Source: Streptomyces hygroscopicus subsp. hygroscopicus (lineage in GTDB: Bacteria; Actinomycetota; Actinomycetes; Streptomycetales; Streptomycetaceae). Taken from it: DNA of 64,000 nt. The stretch covers positions 186,001 to 250,000 of the forward strand of contig NZ_BSSM01000006.1 in the NCBI RefSeq assembly GCF_030269125.1. The letters run 5' to 3'. Under the pieces are notes generated by a model, which did not search any database, had not been told where the DNA came from, and saw only the letters and a list, made by a program, of their open reading frames with translations. Below, piece by piece: positions 25,698 to 34,804 of the stretch; within the stretch, counting starts at the first letter, position 1; each line of letters starts with the position of its first letter. The translations under genes and the position numbers were made by a program.

Positions 25698-27137
25698 ATG
25701 AGCACTTCAGCGCAGATCGGCGTCACCGGCCTCGCGGTCATGGGCCGCAATCTCGCCCGGAACTTCGCGCGCAACGGCTACACGGTCGCGGTGCACAACC
25801 GCACCGTGTCGCGGACGCGGGATCTGGTGAAGGAGTTCGGGCAGGAGGGGGACTTCGTCGCGACCGAGACCGCGGAGGAGTTCGTGGCCGCCCTGGAACG
25901 CCCGCGCCGCCTGATGATCATGGTCAAGGCCGGTGACCCCACGGACGCGGTGATCAAGGAGTTCGCGCCGCTCCTGGAACCCGGCGACATGATCATCGAC
26001 GGGGGCAACGCGCACTTCGCGGACACCCGGCGCCGGGAGCGGGAGCTGCGCGAGCGGGGCATCCACTTCGTCGGCACCGGCATCTCCGGCGGCGAGGAGG
26101 GCGCGCTGCACGGGCCGAGCATCATGCCGGGCGGGTCGAAGGAGTCGTACGCCTCCCTGGGCCCGATGCTGGAGAAGATCTCCGCGAAGGCGAAGGACGG
26201 CTCGCCGTGTGTGACCCATGTGGGTCCGGACGGCGCCGGGCACTTCGTGAAGATGGTGCACAACGGCATCGAGTACGCCGACATGCAGCTCATCGGCGAG
26301 GCGTACCAGCTGCTGCGGGACGTGGCGGGCTACTCGCCGGCACGGATCGCGGACGTCTTCCGCACCTGGAACACCGGCCGCCTCGACTCCTACCTGATCG
26401 AGATCACCGCCGAGGTGCTGTCCCATGTGGACGCGACGACCGGCAGGCCGTTCGTGGACGTGGTGGTGGACCAGGCCGAGCAGAAGGGCACCGGCCGCTG
26501 GACCGTCCAGATCGCGCTCGACCTCGGCGTCCCGGTCTCGGGCATCGCGGAGGCGGTCTTCGCCCGCTCCCTGTCCGGCCACGCCGGTCTGCGCGCGGCC
26601 TCCCGCCATCTCACCGGGCCGCGGCCGGCGCCGCTGAGCGGGGCGGAGGCGGCGGCCTTCGCCGACCGGGTGGAGCAGGCGCTGTACGCCTCCAAGATCG
26701 TCTCGTACACCCAGGGCTTCCACGAGATCTCGGCGGGCAGCGAGGAGTACGGCTGGGGCATCGACCACGGCGCCGTCTCCGCCATCTGGCGCGCCGGGTG
26801 CATCATCCGGGCCGCGTTCCTCGACCGGATCCGCGCCGCGTACGACGCGCGGCCGGATCTGCCGAGCCTGCTGTCCGACGAGACGTTCGCGCGGGAGATC
26901 GCGGCGGCGCAGGACGACTGGCGCGAGGTACTGGCCACGGCGGTGCGGCAGGGGGTGCCGACGCCGGGGTTCGCGGCGGCGCTGTCGTACTACGACGGCT
27001 TGCGTGCCCCGCGGTTGCCCGCCGCGCTGACGCAGGGGCAGCGGGACTTCTTCGGGGCGCACACGTACCGGAGGGTGGATCGGGACGGGGCGTTCCACAC
27101 GTTGTGGGGCGGGGACCGGGACGAGGTTTCGGCATAG
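25698..27137 (+). CDS. gnd: 6-phosphogluconate dehydrogenase (decarboxylating)
   Basis: A 479-residue enzyme of the pentose phosphate pathway that oxidises 6-phosphogluconate to ribulose 5-phosphate, CO2 and NADPH. The Rossmann motif 'GLAVMGRNLARNFARNGY' opens the protein with the Arg of 'VAVHNRT' typical of NADP users. Substrate-binding signatures follow: 'GISGGEEGALHGPSIMPGG' and the catalytic Lys/Asn in 'FVKMVHNGIEYADMQLI'. The length is that of the long, dimeric form. ATG 25698 is preceded by AGGGAGCAGGCGGT. It is monocistronic, divergent from the M23 gene. Confidence 0.96.
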   Translation: MSTSAQIGVTGLAVMGRNLARNFARNGYTVAVHNRTVSRTRDLVKEFGQEGDFVATETAEEFVAALERPRRLMIMVKAGDPTDAVIKEFAPLLEPGDMIIDGGNAHFADTRRRERELRERGIHFVGTGISGGEEGALHGPSIMPGGSKESYASLGPMLEKISAKAKDGSPCVTHVGPDGAGHFVKMVHNGIEYADMQLIGEAYQLLRDVAGYSPARIADVFRTWNTGRLDSYLIEITAEVLSHVDATTGRPFVDVVVDQAEQKGTGRWTVQIALDLGVPVSGIAEAVFARSLSGHAGLRAASRHLTGPRPAPLSGAEAAAFADRVEQALYASKIVSYTQGFHEISAGSEEYGWGIDHGAVSAIWRAGCIIRAAFLDRIRAAYDARPDLPSLLSDETFAREIAAAQDDWREVLATAVRQGVPTPGFAAALSYYDGLRAPRLPAALTQGQRDFFGAHTYRRVDRDGAFHTLWGGDRDEVSA

Positions 27138-27281
27138 GGGGTGTGGTGCGCCCGGCCTAAGGGTGTGGTGCGCCCCCGGGGGTGCGGGGAGCCGTCGGCG
27201 GGCGGCCGGCGGGTCCGTCGTGGCTGGTCGCGCGGTTTCCCGCGCCCCCTGGTGCGCGTTTTCACCGGTCCCGGTCTCGGG

Positions 27282-27536
27282 TCAGCGGGTCAGGGGCGGG
27301 CCCGGTTCGGGGTTCGGTACGGGTTCGGGACCCGGGGGAATCGGGGAGGGCGGTGGCTCCGGGGGGCCCGGTGAGGGCGGGGGTGGAACGGGGCCAGGGC
27401 CGGGTGGGGGCGGGGTCGGCCGGGGGCCGGGGCCGGGCTCCGGGGGCGGTACCGGGCTGGGGTAGGGGTCCGGGGCCGGGGTGGGCTCGGGGGGAGCAGG
27501 GGTCGGTGGGGCGGGGTCGGGAGTCGGGTTGGTCAT
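27282..27536 (-). CDS. Small proline-rich protein
   Basis: An 84-residue protein made almost wholly of Pro, Gly, Glu and Pro-Thr/Pro-Ser repeats ('PPPEPGPGPRPTPPPPGPGP'). ATG 27536 has a clear GGAGGACAC ribosome site, which favours a real gene over a GC-rich artefact. There is no signal peptide or membrane segment. It follows panD by 116 bp on the same strand and may be in its transcript. Function unknown. Confidence 0.6.
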   Translation of the reverse strand: MTNPTPDPAPPTPAPPEPTPAPDPYPSPVPPPEPGPGPRPTPPPPGPGPVPPPPSPGPPEPPPSPIPPGPEPVPNPEPGPPLTR

Positions 27537-27652
27537 CGTGTCCTCCGCGCAGTCGCCGATGTCGCTGGACGTCGCCTCTGGACTACTCCCCCGCCTACCC
27601 GACCACCGCCCGGCCACTCACCCAAGGGCGGCAGCGGAGGGGGCCGGCCGGC

Positions 27653-28072
27653 TCAGGCCGACACGGACCGCGGGCTGCGCAGCTGGTCGGAACCGGGCAC
27701 CGGCTCGGACGCGTCGGCGCCGAGGGCCACGATCCGGTTGTCGGCGTCGACATGCACGACCCGCGGCTTCAGCTCACGCGCCTCGGTGTCGTCGACCTGC
27801 GCATAGCTGATGAGGATCACCAGGTCGCCGGGGTGCACGAGATGGGCGGCCGCTCCGTTGATCCCGATGACCCCCGAACCCCGCTCCCCCTCGATGACGT
27901 ACGTCTCAAGCCGGGCGCCGTTCGTGATGTCCACGATGTGCACGAGCTCCCCCGGCAGCAGATCCGCCGCGTCGAGCAGGTCGGCGTCGATCGTCACCGA
28001 TCCCACGTAGTGCAGGTCGGCCTGGGTGACGGTGGCACGGTGGATCTTGGACTTGAACATCGTACGAAGCAC
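27653..28072 (-). CDS. panD: Aspartate 1-decarboxylase
   Basis: A 139-residue proenzyme that makes beta-alanine for pantothenate and coenzyme A. It self-cleaves between Gly and Ser in '[12 protein letters not shown]' (about residues 24-25) to give a pyruvoyl group; catalytic Lys9 ('FKSKIH') and '[20 protein letters not shown]' are present. The start is GTG 28072, with CAGGAG six bases upstream. Codons 4-10 are part of a 21-bp direct repeat whose second copy, in a truncated panD start, lies 17.4 kb away, so this copy's first three codons and leader seem to have come with the inserted island. The gene looks intact. Confidence 0.95.
   Translation of the reverse strand: MLRTMFKSKIHRATVTQADLHYVGSVTIDADLLDAADLLPGELVHIVDITNGARLETYVIEGERGSGVIGINGAAAHLVHPGDLVILISYAQVDDTEARELKPRVVHVDADNRIVALGADASEPVPGSDQLRSPRSVSA
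28043..28063. repeat. Left direct repeat (att-like core) inside panD
   Basis: Twenty-one bases identical to 45468-45488. On the minus strand they are panD codons 4-10 (Thr-Met-Phe-Lys-Ser-Lys-Ile). Beyond the core the two leaders are diverged but still similar, for example GGCTCCCTGCCCGCT at 28091-28105 and 45517-45531. Confidence 0.85.
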
Positions 28073-28284
28073 TTTGGACTCCTGAAAGACGGCTCCCTGC
28101 CCGCTTTGTGCAGGTCAAGGGCGGTCTTCACTCTACACGGGCACGCGTCGAAGTCGACGATTGTGCGGAACATCGCTTCTCATTGGGGATAGGGCTCCCT
28201 GCCTGGGCTTCCGCGCCAACCAGGCTGTTGTGACGCCACCGACCAGGTGCCTGTTCGGACAGTCTTTTCAGGATGTTCGGGAAC

Positions 28285-28305
28285 CGATGCTGACCAGATG
28301 CTGAC
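28285..28305 (+). repeat. Paired TGCTGAC motif, left island end
   Basis: Two GATGCTGAC copies spaced 11 bp apart; the same arrangement (17 of 21 bases equal) occurs at the right end, 45399-45419, in the same orientation. Paired short repeats near an att core are typical of integrase arm sites, but no integrase is here to test this. Confidence 0.45.
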
Positions 28306-28394
28306 TTACCTGACGCCTCATCAGGTGCATGCGGGTCACAGGATGACTCGCTGCCCGGAAGCACGCACTGCAGCCCGAAGGATTCGCGAGCAGC

Positions 28395-28538
28395 TCACAC
28401 AGCCGGCGTCAGGCGCACGGCCTTCGCGTCGTACCAGTAGATTTCCGGAATCTTCAGTTCTACGACCGAGAAGCCCCCGACGCTCTCGCGACCAGTGAGC
28501 CATCTCGTTCCGTTGCCACGACGGGGCCGACCGAATGC
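28395..28538 (-). pseudogene. C-terminal gene remnant (47 codons), family unknown
   Basis: An open frame without a start codon, ending in TGA at 28395-28397. Its last 35 residues read like real protein ('GGFSVVELKIPEIYWYDAKA' then 'VRLTPAV'), with hydrophobic/aromatic content unlike random GC-rich frames. It lies in the left end of the island and is probably the stump of a gene lost by deletion. I cannot assign it. The rest of 28073-28727 shows only the panD leader and the paired TGCTGAC motif. Confidence 0.35.
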
Positions 28539-28727
28539 TTAACCCTCTCCCCGGTCATCACTATCAGCGCCAAGGGTCTCCCATGGCAAAGCAAGCTCGG
28601 CAGCGAGCTGGAAAGGGGTCAACAGTAGATCGCCCCGTCGGTACTCCGAATGTGGCCGCCGACAGGACACGGGTGTGCTGGTCGAGTCTCGGTGGGGCCA
28701 GGCGCAACCCCGGCCCCACCCGGTTGG

Positions 28728-31700
28728 TCAGACCTTGGCCTCAAGTACGCCCAGCGCCGTATGGAGGACCGGCTCCACGCGCAGGCGCGTCCCGTCCCGG
28801 TCGAACACCTGGAGGGCCTCCAGGCAGACGACGGCCCCGCGTGCCTCCTCGGAGGAGAGACCGGCCATCTCGGCCGCAGTGACGAGGTAGGCGTCGTCAT
28901 GCCAGTCGGTACCGAGCTGCTCGACGACCCCGTCGTAGGCGGCCTTTAGGGTGTCGTTCTCCAGCAGCCCCACGGCGTCGACGAACTGTTCGGCGCCGCT
29001 GCTCTGCTCCAGCCACGACGTCAGGTCCGCCAGCACCCGGTCCTGGTCCGGTCGGCGATCACGCAGCTGCAGCGCCTTGTCCAGTAGGTACGGCCAGCCA
29101 CCGGTCGCCTCCGCCAGGCGCGTCAGTCGTTCCTCCGTCTCGCACAGGCTGTGGCGCTGCGTCCAGTCCTTCAGGCTGCGCAGGTCATGCCGGCGCAGCA
29201 CCACGATGGTGTCGTGGTCGGCGTCGGGACCGGTGAGGAGGCCGGACCAGAAGCCGAGCTGTTCCACACCCGACACGAGGGCGACGGAGCGGGTCGCCTC
29301 GGCGGCCTCGGGCAGCACTGCCCTGGCCAGGTCGAAGGACTCCCGGCAGGACTTCTCGCTGCCCAGCGAGAGATCGCTGATAAGCAGTCGCCGCTCGCCC
29401 GCGCGGCCGGCTGCGAGCTCCTTGCGGAACGTCTTGGCGCTTCCGATCACGGGCACGGACCAGCCCGCCACCCTGCCCGTCACCTCACGCAGGGTCCGTT
29501 CCACATCGGCGACGCCGGTCGCCTGTGTACCGAGAACGACGCGGACTTGGTTGACGTATTCGCCCAGCAGATAGTCGATCTGGGTGACGGTGAGGGGGGC
29601 GGACCTGCCGTCGTAGAGGTCCGGACGGCTCTCCAGTACAACGGTCTCCTCCAGCCGGGACTCCGTCTCCGCCCGCAGCAACCGCGCCTCGATCTCCTGG
29701 GCGGTACCGATCATGCGCAGCGCGTTGGGCCCCCGCAGATGCCAGCCCTGCCCGTCGTTGTTCGGCGCCAGGACACCGAGGCCGACCATCTCCTGCAGAT
29801 AGGCACGGAAACCCTCGCTGTCCAGGTGCTCGAAGCCGCGGGGCCACCAGCCGGCACATTCCTCCCGCAACTCCCTGTCACTGAGCCGGGTTTCCAGACC
29901 GTTGTCCCGGGCGTGCTGGGCGAGGACATTGGCGATGACGTGGTAGCGGTCGTCGAGGGCGAGGGTGTCTTTGAAGGCCGCGGTGATGTCCGAGCGCAGC
30001 GATGTGTCCTGTTCCACCGCGTCGACGTCGGACTCCTCGATCGTGTACGGAGGCGGCGCGAGTGGTGCGTGCGCCCGCTTGTCCTGCATGACCTGCACCA
30101 TCCTGCTGCCGAAGATCTGCAGCAGGAAGGGCTGGTACGAGCAGAAGCCGAGCACCCGGTTGACGAGATCGACGTCGGCGAACTCGAAGCCGAGCGCACG
30201 CATCGGGTGCACGATCAGGTCAGCGGCGAACTGTGGGGCGAGCGGACCGACGACCGTCGGGGTCTGCGCCAGGTGGCTGAACGGGCCGTTTCTGGCGAGC
30301 CGGGTGAAGCGCTGCACCGAGTGCAGACCGGCGAACACGACCTTGGCCCGGCCGCGCGAGTCCTCACCCAGACCGCGCAGTCGGCGGGTCTCCGTGCACT
30401 CGGGGACGTCTGCCTCGAAGAAGCGGTCGCACTCGTCGAGGAGGATGAGCAGCCGCCGGTCGGGATCCTGAGCGAGCCACCGGGCGATCCCGTCGGTGAC
30501 CCGCTGCCATGATTCCTGTTGTAGGCCCCGGCGTCGGGGCTCCTCCAGGACTCCCTGCCTGATCAGCTCCTGGTCGAGCGTGGGCCAGATGGCCTCGGCA
30601 CCGAGTGCGGTGCCCCGGCCGATGCCAATCTTGTCCAGGTTGAGGTAGAGCTTGCGGTAGGCCCCCGGCCGCTGTTCCTCGAAGCGATCCCCCGCGTCGG
30701 CGAGCAGGGCCGACTTGCCGAGACCCCGGCCGCCGTAGAGGATCTGGGTCCCCGCGGGGTCGTGGATGCTCTTGCGCTCGCGGTCCCGTCCGTAGAACAT
30801 CTCCCGGCCGATCTGGCCCCGCTTCTCCTTGATGTACGGGTTCACCGCAGAGAACGGCAGCAGCGTCTCGGTCGTGGCATCCACCCGCCGGTTGCCGTGC
30901 GCGATGAGGTAGGCCAGCGCGGCGTCGTCCACCACCATGATCGGCTTGGTGTCCTGGGAGGCGGCGGCCAGCTCATTACGGGTTCTGCTGTCCAGCGTCC
31001 CGAAGTGGACGACGAGCAGACTGCTCTCGTCGGGGTCCTGCAGAGCGCGGGTGATGAGCAGTTTGGCCGCGGGCCGGCCCCAGATCAGCAGGGCGCGGAG
31101 CTTGCCGCCGCGGTCCTTGATCTGCGATCCGAAGGCGGGCGCCCAGGCACGGCCGGTGACGTGCACGGGCGCGAGTTCGAAGAACCGGTAGTCCTTGCCG
31201 CGCGGCAGATCGTCCAGAGGCCGTGCGCGCCGGGCTTCGTATCCGAGGAGGGCCAGAGCCGGATTCAGGCTCTCGCGCGGATTGATGTTGATACGGTCCT
31301 TCGTCGCGGCGAGCGTGCTCCACAACTCCAGGGCCGCGGCGGCCCGTTCGGCCTCCTCCTCCGAGAGTCCTGCATAGTCCAGCACGGCGTGGTCGCCGTA
31401 CCGGCCACGGGCGCGGACGGCCGCGATCAGCTCAGCGTCGATGCCGCCCGGCAGCGAGTCCGGCACGGCGGGGAAGAACGCCTCCAGGTGCGAGTCCTCG
31501 GACCTGATCTCCGGTACCGGTTCGCCCAGTTCGAGGAAGTAGACGAGTTCGGCCGCGGTGGCCAGGCTGTCGGTGTCCAGATTGCGCAGGACTCGTTCGC
31601 GGTCCTCCGCGCTCACGTCCGTCAGCGCGGCCAGCCGGGCGCGCAGCCGGTCGGCTGCTTCCTCGCGGTAGCGGGGCAGCAGCTCCTCGACTCGGTCGAG

Positions 31701-34700
31701 GTTTCGGCGGACCGCGGCCAGCTCGCCCGGCCGGTCGTGCTCCAGGTGTGCCCGGGCGTCCGCGAGCAGCTCCTGGAGGCTGACGTCCTGTTCGACGGTG
31801 AGTGCCTCGTCGGCTTGGGACCGGCGGAGCCGGGCGGCCAGCTGCCGCTGTTTTTCGGCGAGCGCCGCCCGGCGCTCCTTCTCGATCGCGCTGAGGTGTG
31901 CGCGACGCTCCTCCGAGAGCGACAAGGTGTGGGCTGCAGGAAGGACGTCGAGGTCCGCGAGGTCCGTGATGGTGCGAATCACGCCGAATTCGTCACGGGC
32001 GAGCTGCTGCTCGATTGCGTCGTCCCAGGTACGGTCCACTGCCTTCAGCAAGCCGTCCAAGGTCGGCTTCTCGCCCGGCACGGCCGGCTCGGCCTTGTGG
32101 AGCTCGGCGTCCAGAACCGTCTGAACGTCCGGCTCGGATCCCGTCTCGGCCGGTCGACTGTTCGCGTCCAGCCCGTCGAAGACCTCGGCGAACAGGTCCC
32201 GCGCCACGTAGGCGGTGGCTTTCGCCAGGACGGCGGAGCTGCGTTCGGCCGCGGTGAGGTCGTCGGCGACCCGTTCGCGTAGGCCGAGGAGGGAGAGGCG
32301 CAGGGCTGCGACGGACTGGAACGCCCACACGTTCTCCTCCGCGCGTCCTGCTTCCAGGTCGCGCTTGACCGCACGCCACTGCCGTACGGCGTCCCGGACG
32401 CGCTCGAGGCAGTGGCGAACGTTGTTGCGGCCCGACCCCTGGATGCCACGGCTGCCCGGCCCGCGCAGCGCAGCGTCCATCTCGTCGATCGCCGCCTCGA
32501 CCTGAGCTCGGCGAGCGAGGTTCTCCAGCAGCTCGTCGGCCAGGTGCTCGGCGTCCGGGGCCCCTGCCACGATGGCGGTCAGCACGCTGCCGAGCAGACC
32601 GGTCGGCGCCAGCCAGCGCTGCACCATGGCGCTGGCCCGTTGGAAACGCAACCGAGGTACGGTGAGCAGAGCCTGGCAGGCGTCCACGGCCGCGCGCAGC
32701 TCGCCCTCGGTGTGGGAGACATCGGCGACGACGGCATGGGGCGGCGCGATGAGCAGTGCGCCCTGCAGTGCGCGTTCTGCCACCATGGTGGCCACCTCGT
32801 GCAGGGCGTCGGGCAGTTGCGGGCTGATCGCCCTCAGCTGCGCACCGACCACGGGCGCACCCGTCACGAGGGCTGCGCGGACCAGCGTGGGCAGTAGGAG
32901 CAGGGACAGCGCGTCGCTGTCGCTCTCCTTACGGGCCTCCCACTCGTGCAGCGCCTCCTCGATGACCTGACCCGCTCGGCCGGACCTGGACTGCAGCAGT
33001 GTCGCCGCGGCGGCCAGGCGCAGGACCGCGGACTCGGTGTCCGGGCGGTCGGCGACCTGCGACAGGTGGGCGGCAAGCCCGAAGCGCTTCTCGGCGATGA
33101 GCCGGGCGAGGACGGGTTCGATGCCCTTCGTTCCCGTGCCGTCGGCGGTACCCGTGGGGGTGTCGACGGCCGCGGTCACCGCGAGGTCGGCGGTGACCCG
33201 CCGTTCCGGCGCGGGCTGCTGCTCGGCGGTGTCGGCGGACCGGGGAGGTCGCTCGGCCGGGACGGAATCGGCGGTGCTGTGGTTCTGCGTCTCAGGCACG
33301 CTGGTGTCAGCCTGCGCGGCGGTGGCCGCCTCCGGGGATATGGCCCGTTCCGGCGCCTCGGGAACCTCGGCGGATTCCTCGCCCTGCGGGGCGGCGGCCG
33401 TGTCGTGGGTGGTGGCCCTGTGCTCGGTCAGCGTGATCTGCTGGTACATGACGGCGGCCACGGCGTACGGCGGATGTGCTACCGACAACTGCTGTTGGAG
33501 CTCGATGATCTCCTGCTGTGCGTCGGACCGGTCCTTCATGCCGGCGAGGCGCACCAGCAGCGTGAGAATGTGTGCGCAGGTGTCGTCCTGTTCGTCCCAC
33601 TCCTGCTTCGCGAGCAGTGCCTCCGCGCGCTGCCTGGCGTCCGCGATCACCGCGGCCACCGCACTGCCTGGAGAGCAGCCGAGGGCCGTCACCGTCTCCA
33701 CCACGTGACGGGCCTCGGCGTTCCTCTCCTTCCGTTCGACGCGTGCACGAACCTCGTCGATCGCCCTCAGGACATCGGTGAGGCGATCGGTGACGCCGGT
33801 GACGCCGAGTGCGGAGAGCACGCCCCGCGCACGGGAGAACGCCGGGGCGACGGCGGCGAGCGGCACCAGATCTGTGCCGATTGGCGGCCACCCGTCCAGC
33901 AGTGCGGCGCGCACGCGGTCGGCCGCGCCTCGTGCCTCCTCGACGACGTGCTTGAGCTCCTCCTCGGCCGAGGCCAGTTCGTCCAGGGAGCCCCTCTCAC
34001 CAGGGGGCTGCTGCTCCTGCTGCGCGGAGGACTCGGGCAGTTCCGGAACCGGGATGTCATCGGGCCGCCGGCGAGCCGGGACGGTTGTGCTCCGCTGTGG
34101 TTGCTGAGCCGCCGCGTCGTCGTCCAGCGCGGCGCGGCGGACGAACCCGGGAGTCGCGTCGATCACCTGCTGAGCGGCCTTGAGTACCGTGGCCAGTGCC
34201 GCCTCGTCCGCCTCCATGCCGAACCAGTCGTGTGCCGCGGCCCATACGAGCAGTCGGGCGTGGTGCGCCGAAGCCCGGAGGTGGGAGAAGAGCGCCAGGC
34301 GGAGCAGGCACGCGCCCCAGCGGTCCACGAGACCGGGGCTGGTGCCGGCGGCCCCGTGCTCATAGACCGCCTGATCGATGTCGTTCATGATCCGGGCGGT
34401 GAGGTGGGACGCGGCATGCCTGTGGTGGGTCTGCTCAACCCGCTGCAACCGCTTGAGCACCTGCTCGCTGAGCACGCGCCCGAAGCGCCGCGGCTCGACC
34501 TTGCGGAAGCCGAGGCCCCTCATGATGGCCTGACGGTCCTTGGGCCCGAGGGAGTTCAGCGCGAGTTCCGTCTCGCCGACCGTGAGATCGTCGAGGGCAG
34601 CGTCCAGGACCCGGCCGAGCCCGTCGAGCGTTGCGGCGAGTTCCTTGAGCAGTCCAACCGGTGTGCCGTGCGGGGAGGACGGTGGTTTGGCAACCACGGG

Positions 34701-34715
34701 GTAGCTGGCGGTCAT
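28728..34715 (-). CDS. 1995-residue STAND/AAA-type ATPase protein, third gene of island operon
   Basis: A very large cytoplasmic protein. The first 1200 residues are helical and low in known motifs, with Glu/Ala/Arg-rich coiled-coil stretches (about 230-290 and 1000-1060) and a Pro/Ala/Glu-rich linker (about 430-540). An NTPase domain follows from about residue 1300: 'MFYGRDRE', Walker A 'YGGRGLGKSALL' (about 1325) and Walker B 'LLILLDECDRFF' (about 1425), then 'VVFAGLHSVQRF' as sensor 1. This order matches STAND/ORC-like ATPases. The C-terminal 400 residues include winged-helix-like segments. ATG 34715 follows the upstream gene by 89 bp and has a weak GGGA site, consistent with operon reading. 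Its role as sensor or effector is inferred. Confidence 0.75.
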   Translation of the reverse strand: MTASYPVVAKPPSSPHGTPVGLLKELAATLDGLGRVLDAALDDLTVGETELALNSLGPKDRQAIMRGLGFRKVEPRRFGRVLSEQVLKRLQRVEQTHHRHAASHLTARIMNDIDQAVYEHGAAGTSPGLVDRWGACLLRLALFSHLRASAHHARLLVWAAAHDWFGMEADEAALATVLKAAQQVIDATPGFVRRAALDDDAAAQQPQRSTTVPARRRPDDIPVPELPESSAQQEQQPPGERGSLDELASAEEELKHVVEEARGAADRVRAALLDGWPPIGTDLVPLAAVAPAFSRARGVLSALGVTGVTDRLTDVLRAIDEVRARVERKERNAEARHVVETVTALGCSPGSAVAAVIADARQRAEALLAKQEWDEQDDTCAHILTLLVRLAGMKDRSDAQQEIIELQQQLSVAHPPYAVAAVMYQQITLTEHRATTHDTAAAPQGEESAEVPEAPERAISPEAATAAQADTSVPETQNHSTADSVPAERPPRSADTAEQQPAPERRVTADLAVTAAVDTPTGTADGTGTKGIEPVLARLIAEKRFGLAAHLSQVADRPDTESAVLRLAAAATLLQSRSGRAGQVIEEALHEWEARKESDSDALSLLLLPTLVRAALVTGAPVVGAQLRAISPQLPDALHEVATMVAERALQGALLIAPPHAVVADVSHTEGELRAAVDACQALLTVPRLRFQRASAMVQRWLAPTGLLGSVLTAIVAGAPDAEHLADELLENLARRAQVEAAIDEMDAALRGPGSRGIQGSGRNNVRHCLERVRDAVRQWRAVKRDLEAGRAEENVWAFQSVAALRLSLLGLRERVADDLTAAERSSAVLAKATAYVARDLFAEVFDGLDANSRPAETGSEPDVQTVLDAELHKAEPAVPGEKPTLDGLLKAVDRTWDDAIEQQLARDEFGVIRTITDLADLDVLPAAHTLSLSEERRAHLSAIEKERRAALAEKQRQLAARLRRSQADEALTVEQDVSLQELLADARAHLEHDRPGELAAVRRNLDRVEELLPRYREEAADRLRARLAALTDVSAEDRERVLRNLDTDSLATAAELVYFLELGEPVPEIRSEDSHLEAFFPAVPDSLPGGIDAELIAAVRARGRYGDHAVLDYAGLSEEEAERAAAALELWSTLAATKDRININPRESLNPALALLGYEARRARPLDDLPRGKDYRFFELAPVHVTGRAWAPAFGSQIKDRGGKLRALLIWGRPAAKLLITRALQDPDESSLLVVHFGTLDSRTRNELAAASQDTKPIMVVDDAALAYLIAHGNRRVDATTETLLPFSAVNPYIKEKRGQIGREMFYGRDRERKSIHDPAGTQILYGGRGLGKSALLADAGDRFEEQRPGAYRKLYLNLDKIGIGRGTALGAEAIWPTLDQELIRQGVLEEPRRRGLQQESWQRVTDGIARWLAQDPDRRLLILLDECDRFFEADVPECTETRRLRGLGEDSRGRAKVVFAGLHSVQRFTRLARNGPFSHLAQTPTVVGPLAPQFAADLIVHPMRALGFEFADVDLVNRVLGFCSYQPFLLQIFGSRMVQVMQDKRAHAPLAPPPYTIEESDVDAVEQDTSLRSDITAAFKDTLALDDRYHVIANVLAQHARDNGLETRLSDRELREECAGWWPRGFEHLDSEGFRAYLQEMVGLGVLAPNNDGQGWHLRGPNALRMIGTAQEIEARLLRAETESRLEETVVLESRPDLYDGRSAPLTVTQIDYLLGEYVNQVRVVLGTQATGVADVERTLREVTGRVAGWSVPVIGSAKTFRKELAAGRAGERRLLISDLSLGSEKSCRESFDLARAVLPEAAEATRSVALVSGVEQLGFWSGLLTGPDADHDTIVVLRRHDLRSLKDWTQRHSLCETEERLTRLAEATGGWPYLLDKALQLRDRRPDQDRVLADLTSWLEQSSGAEQFVDAVGLLENDTLKAAYDGVVEQLGTDWHDDAYLVTAAEMAGLSSEEARGAVVCLEALQVFDRDGTRLRVEPVLHTALGVLEAKV

Positions 34716-34804
34716 TCAGTCCCGATCTCTTGTTTCCTGTGAATGTGGATGCGGGGGGTGTGGCGTGCGGCGCGCGCATGCACGGCCGGTGCTGTCGGGG
34801 CGGG

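Noticed and set aside
28619-28900. Small ORFs around the 3' end of the giant ATPase gene
   Set aside because: They overlap its coding end or lack ribosome sites; one begins with a Lys/Arg-rich stretch ('MAKQARQRAGKG') but continues as shadow frame.
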